From: Seohaeicola saemankumensis
Lineage (GTDB): Bacteria > Pseudomonadota > Alphaproteobacteria > Rhodobacterales > Rhodobacteraceae
Direction: 5' to 3'
DNA length: 64,000 nt
Assembly: GCF_020171285.1 (NCBI RefSeq)
Contig: NZ_JAIUZI010000017.1
Span: 1 to 64,000, forward strand
Positions 61,587-64,000 of the stretch are shown piece by piece. The position numbers and the translations under genes are program-made. Positions within the stretch are counted from its first letter, which is position 1. Every line of letters begins with the position of its first letter. The notes below the pieces were generated by a model. It did no database searches. It was not told the origin of the DNA and saw only the letters and a list, made by a program, of their open reading frames with translations.

Positions 61587-63620
61587 ATGACCAACCGCTT
61601 TCACCTTGCCTCCGGCTCCGCCGCCCTGCTGGCGGTGGTGATCGGCCCCGCCACCGCCCGGGCACAGGAACAGACCGACAAAGACGAAACCCTGATCCCG
61701 CTGGACGCGATCACCGTCACCGCCTCGGGCCTGCCGACGGAAGTCTTTGACAGACCGGCCTCGGTCACCGTCATCGACCAAGAGGAAATCAGCCGGGTAC
61801 CGCCCAGTTCGGTCGCCCGCATCCTCGGCGAGGTGCCGGGCGTCAGGGTCACCGAATCCGGCATCGAACGGATCCGCATCCGGGGCGAAAGCTCGCAGCG
61901 CGTCGCCATCCTGATCGACGGGCAGCGGGTGTCGGACCACACCACCTATGGCACGCCGATCCTGATCTCGCCGACCGAGATCGAACGGATCGAGGTTGTC
62001 CGGGGCCCTTCCTCGGTTGTCTCGGGCAACCGCGCCATCGGCGGTGTGGTCAACATCATCACCAAGCGCGGCGCCGACAAACCGGTCGAGGTCACCGCCA
62101 GCGCCGGCTACCTCGGCGCCAACGACGGTTATCGCGCCTCGGCCAGCATCGCAGGCACGGTCGAAAACTTCGACTACCGCCTGTCGTTCTCCAAATCCGA
62201 CCTTGGCGACCGCGAGACCCCGAACGGCCCTCTGGTCCCCTCGGGCAGCGCCGACCGCGACATTCATGCGTTCCTCGGCTACCGGATGGGCAACCACTAT
62301 ATCGGGTTCCGGGCGCAGGATTATGACCTGTCGGCCGATGTCTATACCGGCGATCCGGCCTTTGACATCAGCCTGCCGAAACGCGACCTGCGCAAATACA
62401 GCGCCTTTTACGAGGGCACCGACCTGACGCCCTGGATGTCGATGCTGACGGTCGATGCCTTTACCCAGACCGTCGACCGCCAGTTCCGCAACGACATCAC
62501 CTTTCCCACCGGCCCGTTCAGCATGAACATCCTGTCGACCTCGGACGACGAACAGACCACCAGCGGGTTCCGGGCCATGGCCAACCTCGAATTCGCGCCC
62601 GGTCACCGGTCGGTGGTCGGACTGGAATTCGATGACGACCGGCTGGTGTCGGACAAAAGCTCGACCACCTCGTTCATTCCGCCAATCGCGCCGCCCACGG
62701 TTTCGACGCTGGTCTCGGATGCCTCGATCCGGACCGCCAGCCTGTTTGCCCAGCACGAGGCGACATTCGGCAACCTGACGGCCACCGCCGGCCTGCGGTA
62801 CTACGACGTCAAGAGCCAGCTGGACAGCTATGTCATCGACGGCGTCGCCCAGCCCGGTCGGACCAATTCCGACGACCGGCTGCTCGGTTCGCTCGGGCTG
62901 GTCTATGCGCTGTCGCCGGACACCATCCTGCGCGCCAACATCTCGCAGGGCTATACCTACCCGTCGCTGTCGCAGCTGTTCCTGACCAGCACGGGCGGCG
63001 GCGGCACGGTGATCGGCAACCCAAACCTGCTGCCTGAAACCGCGACCAATTATGAAGTCGGTTTCAGGATCGACCGCAGCGCGCTGGTTCTGGATGCCGC
63101 GCTGTTCTACACCCGGTCCAAGAACTATATCGCCACCATCGGCACCGGCGTGCCGCGCCAGTCGCAGTACCAGAACGTCAACAGCGCCGACAGCTGGGGC
63201 ATGGAGCTGACGGCCGAGGTCGACCCCGGCTGGTGGGGCGGCATCCGCCCCTATGCGTCGCTGGCCAACGTTACCCGCGAATTCACCTTCTCCAACGGCT
63301 ATGTCACCCGCGACAGCGGCACACCGGAATGGACCGGCACGCTTGGGCTGCGCAGCGACTGGGTGGCGGGCAGCTATACCGGCACGCTGGACCTGTTCGT
63401 GCAGGGCGAAACCGCCGTGACCCAGCGCGACGATACCGGCGCCGTGGTCGATCAGGCCAGCGGCTGGGCCACGCTGAACCTGCGCGGCAGCGTCGATCTG
63501 TCGGAAAACGTCGCACTGACCTTCGAGGCCGGCAACCTGACCAACCGGTCCTACCGCGCCATCGACCAGATCGAGGCGGCCGGCCGCAACCTGAGCCTGT
63601 TCGTCACCGCCACGTTCTGA
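61587..63620 (+). CDS. hmuR: TonB-dependent haem receptor
   Basis: This 677-residue outer-membrane receptor has a signal peptide (MTNRFHLASGSAALLAVVIG, then ATARAQ), a TonB box region LDAITVTASGLPTEVFDRPASVTV and a plug domain with IRGESSQRVAILIDGQRVSDH. A 22-stranded barrel ends in the aromatic residue of LSLFVTATF. It is divergent from hmuSTUV across an iron-box region, which fits haem or haemoprotein uptake. GAGGGA precedes the ATG. Specificity could also be another iron chelate, but context favours haem. Confidence 0.9.
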   Translation: MTNRFHLASGSAALLAVVIGPATARAQEQTDKDETLIPLDAITVTASGLPTEVFDRPASVTVIDQEEISRVPPSSVARILGEVPGVRVTESGIERIRIRGESSQRVAILIDGQRVSDHTTYGTPILISPTEIERIEVVRGPSSVVSGNRAIGGVVNIITKRGADKPVEVTASAGYLGANDGYRASASIAGTVENFDYRLSFSKSDLGDRETPNGPLVPSGSADRDIHAFLGYRMGNHYIGFRAQDYDLSADVYTGDPAFDISLPKRDLRKYSAFYEGTDLTPWMSMLTVDAFTQTVDRQFRNDITFPTGPFSMNILSTSDDEQTTSGFRAMANLEFAPGHRSVVGLEFDDDRLVSDKSSTTSFIPPIAPPTVSTLVSDASIRTASLFAQHEATFGNLTATAGLRYYDVKSQLDSYVIDGVAQPGRTNSDDRLLGSLGLVYALSPDTILRANISQGYTYPSLSQLFLTSTGGGGTVIGNPNLLPETATNYEVGFRIDRSALVLDAALFYTRSKNYIATIGTGVPRQSQYQNVNSADSWGMELTAEVDPGWWGGIRPYASLANVTREFTFSNGYVTRDSGTPEWTGTLGLRSDWVAGSYTGTLDLFVQGETAVTQRDDTGAVVDQASGWATLNLRGSVDLSENVALTFEAGNLTNRSYRAIDQIEAAGRNLSLFVTATF

Positions 63621-63632
63621 CCCGCGCATTGC

Positions 63633-63658
63633 GCCGCCATCCGTGATAGGGTGGCGGC
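63633..63658. terminator. Possible hairpin after the TonB receptor gene
   Basis: GCCGCCA and TGGCGGC pair perfectly around a 12-base loop, directly before the next start codon. It may end receptor transcription or be part of the next leader. Confidence 0.4.
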
Positions 63659-63659
63659 C

Positions 63660-64000
63660 ATGCTCACCCTCGCCCGGATCCTGCTGTTTGTGCAATGCGT
63701 GCTGATCGCCGCCGCCCTCGGGGCCGTGGCGGTCTTTATCCTGGTCATGGCCCTGGGGGCGCTGACCGGGGCCAGCAACATCAACGGCGGGCTGGCGATG
63801 GGGGCCGCCGGTATGATGCCCGTCGGCGGCGTCATCGGCGCGGCGCTGGGGGCATGGCTGGGCTGGCGCGCCGCGGCCCGCTGGGATCGCCGCATGGTGA
63901 TGGGCGCCGGTTATGGGTTGCTGGCGCTGGCCGCCGTGATCGCGGGCGGCTGGTGGCTGAGCCACGAACTGACCGATGGCAACCCCTATGCCACCGGCGA
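63660..64000 (+). CDS. Small membrane protein, 3' end missing
   Basis: This open frame of 113 codons runs off the right edge. It starts MLTLARILLFVQCVLIAAAL, and about three hydrophobic helices are visible, the middle one GAAGMMPVGGVIGAALGAWLG. A basic loop RAAARWDRR lies before the third helix, and the visible end is SHELTDGNPYATG. I do not recognise the family. It lies 39 bases after the TonB receptor in the same direction and may be co-transcribed with it. Confidence 0.55.
   Translation, partial: MLTLARILLFVQCVLIAAALGAVAVFILVMALGALTGASNINGGLAMGAAGMMPVGGVIGAALGAWLGWRAAARWDRRMVMGAGYGLLALAAVIAGGWWLSHELTDGNPYATG

Noticed and set aside
61479..63965. 828-codon open frame on the strand opposite the TonB receptor
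   Set aside because: The receptor on the plus strand has signal peptide, TonB box, plug and barrel end. The opposite frame has no recognisable domain and is a high-GC artefact.

Overview
The window looks like part of a megaplasmid or chromid of a marine Rhodobacteraceae (Roseobacter group, Ruegeria-like) alphaproteobacterium. This rests on the high GC content, the gene styles (membrane-bound PuuD urate oxidase, PimC/PimD-like dehydrogenases, HmuSTUV haem uptake) and a plasmid replication and partition module. That module has a Rep initiator gene transcribed divergently from parAB, with iterons, a perfect DnaA box and an AT-rich stretch between them. The genus is inferred, not proven. I saw no rRNA, tRNA, insertion sequence or CRISPR array.

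Layout. 1-5785 (minus strand) is a peptide-type ABC transporter operon (binding protein, two permeases, two ATPases) whose last ATPase overlaps a TesB-type thioesterase that runs off the left edge. 6003-10283 is the replicon: repA (minus), origin, parA-parB (plus). One 15-bp palindrome occurs once inside each of these three genes and is the best parS candidate. 10308-19204 is a urate-to-glyoxylate purine catabolism cluster: puuD, a LysR regulator, an unknown exported protein, uraH, a puuE-uraD fusion, allA, a purine permease and allE. 19340-24065 encodes a 2-oxoacid:ferredoxin oxidoreductase (KorB, KorA) with a FAD/Fe-S NAD(P)-linked partner.

24622-31205 is a branched-chain-amino-acid-type ABC transporter with an acyl-CoA synthetase inside the operon. 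31294-34524 is a storage-lipid locus: a wax ester synthase/DGAT with a histone-H1-like tail, a phasin with PhaR-type CTGC-N3-GCAG boxes in front, and a lipase-like hydrolase. 34878-54377 is mostly acyl-CoA metabolism: alcohol dehydrogenase, thiolase, an APH-type kinase, thioesterase, two acyl-CoA dehydrogenases, a FadJ-like bifunctional enzyme, an SDR, three acyl-CoA synthetases, an IclR regulator and a nitronate-monooxygenase-like flavoprotein. It is interrupted by a chemoreceptor, a small membrane protein and a DsrE-like protein. 54771-57434 encodes an AsmA-type protein. 57516-63620 is a haem uptake locus (hmuSTUV and a divergent TonB receptor) with a TGA-N9-TCA iron box. An unfinished small membrane-protein gene closes the window.

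System-level reading. A degenerate inverted repeat, approximately TTTCCGC-N3-GCGGAAA, occurs in five promoter regions. All five serve acyl-CoA, transport or regulator genes: the liv operon, thiolase, the divergent SDR/ligase promoter, the IclR gene itself, and the last acyl-CoA ligase. The simplest model is one IclR-controlled regulon that imports, CoA-activates and beta-oxidises an unidentified organic acid. The lipid-storage locus next to it carries its own PhaR-like sites.
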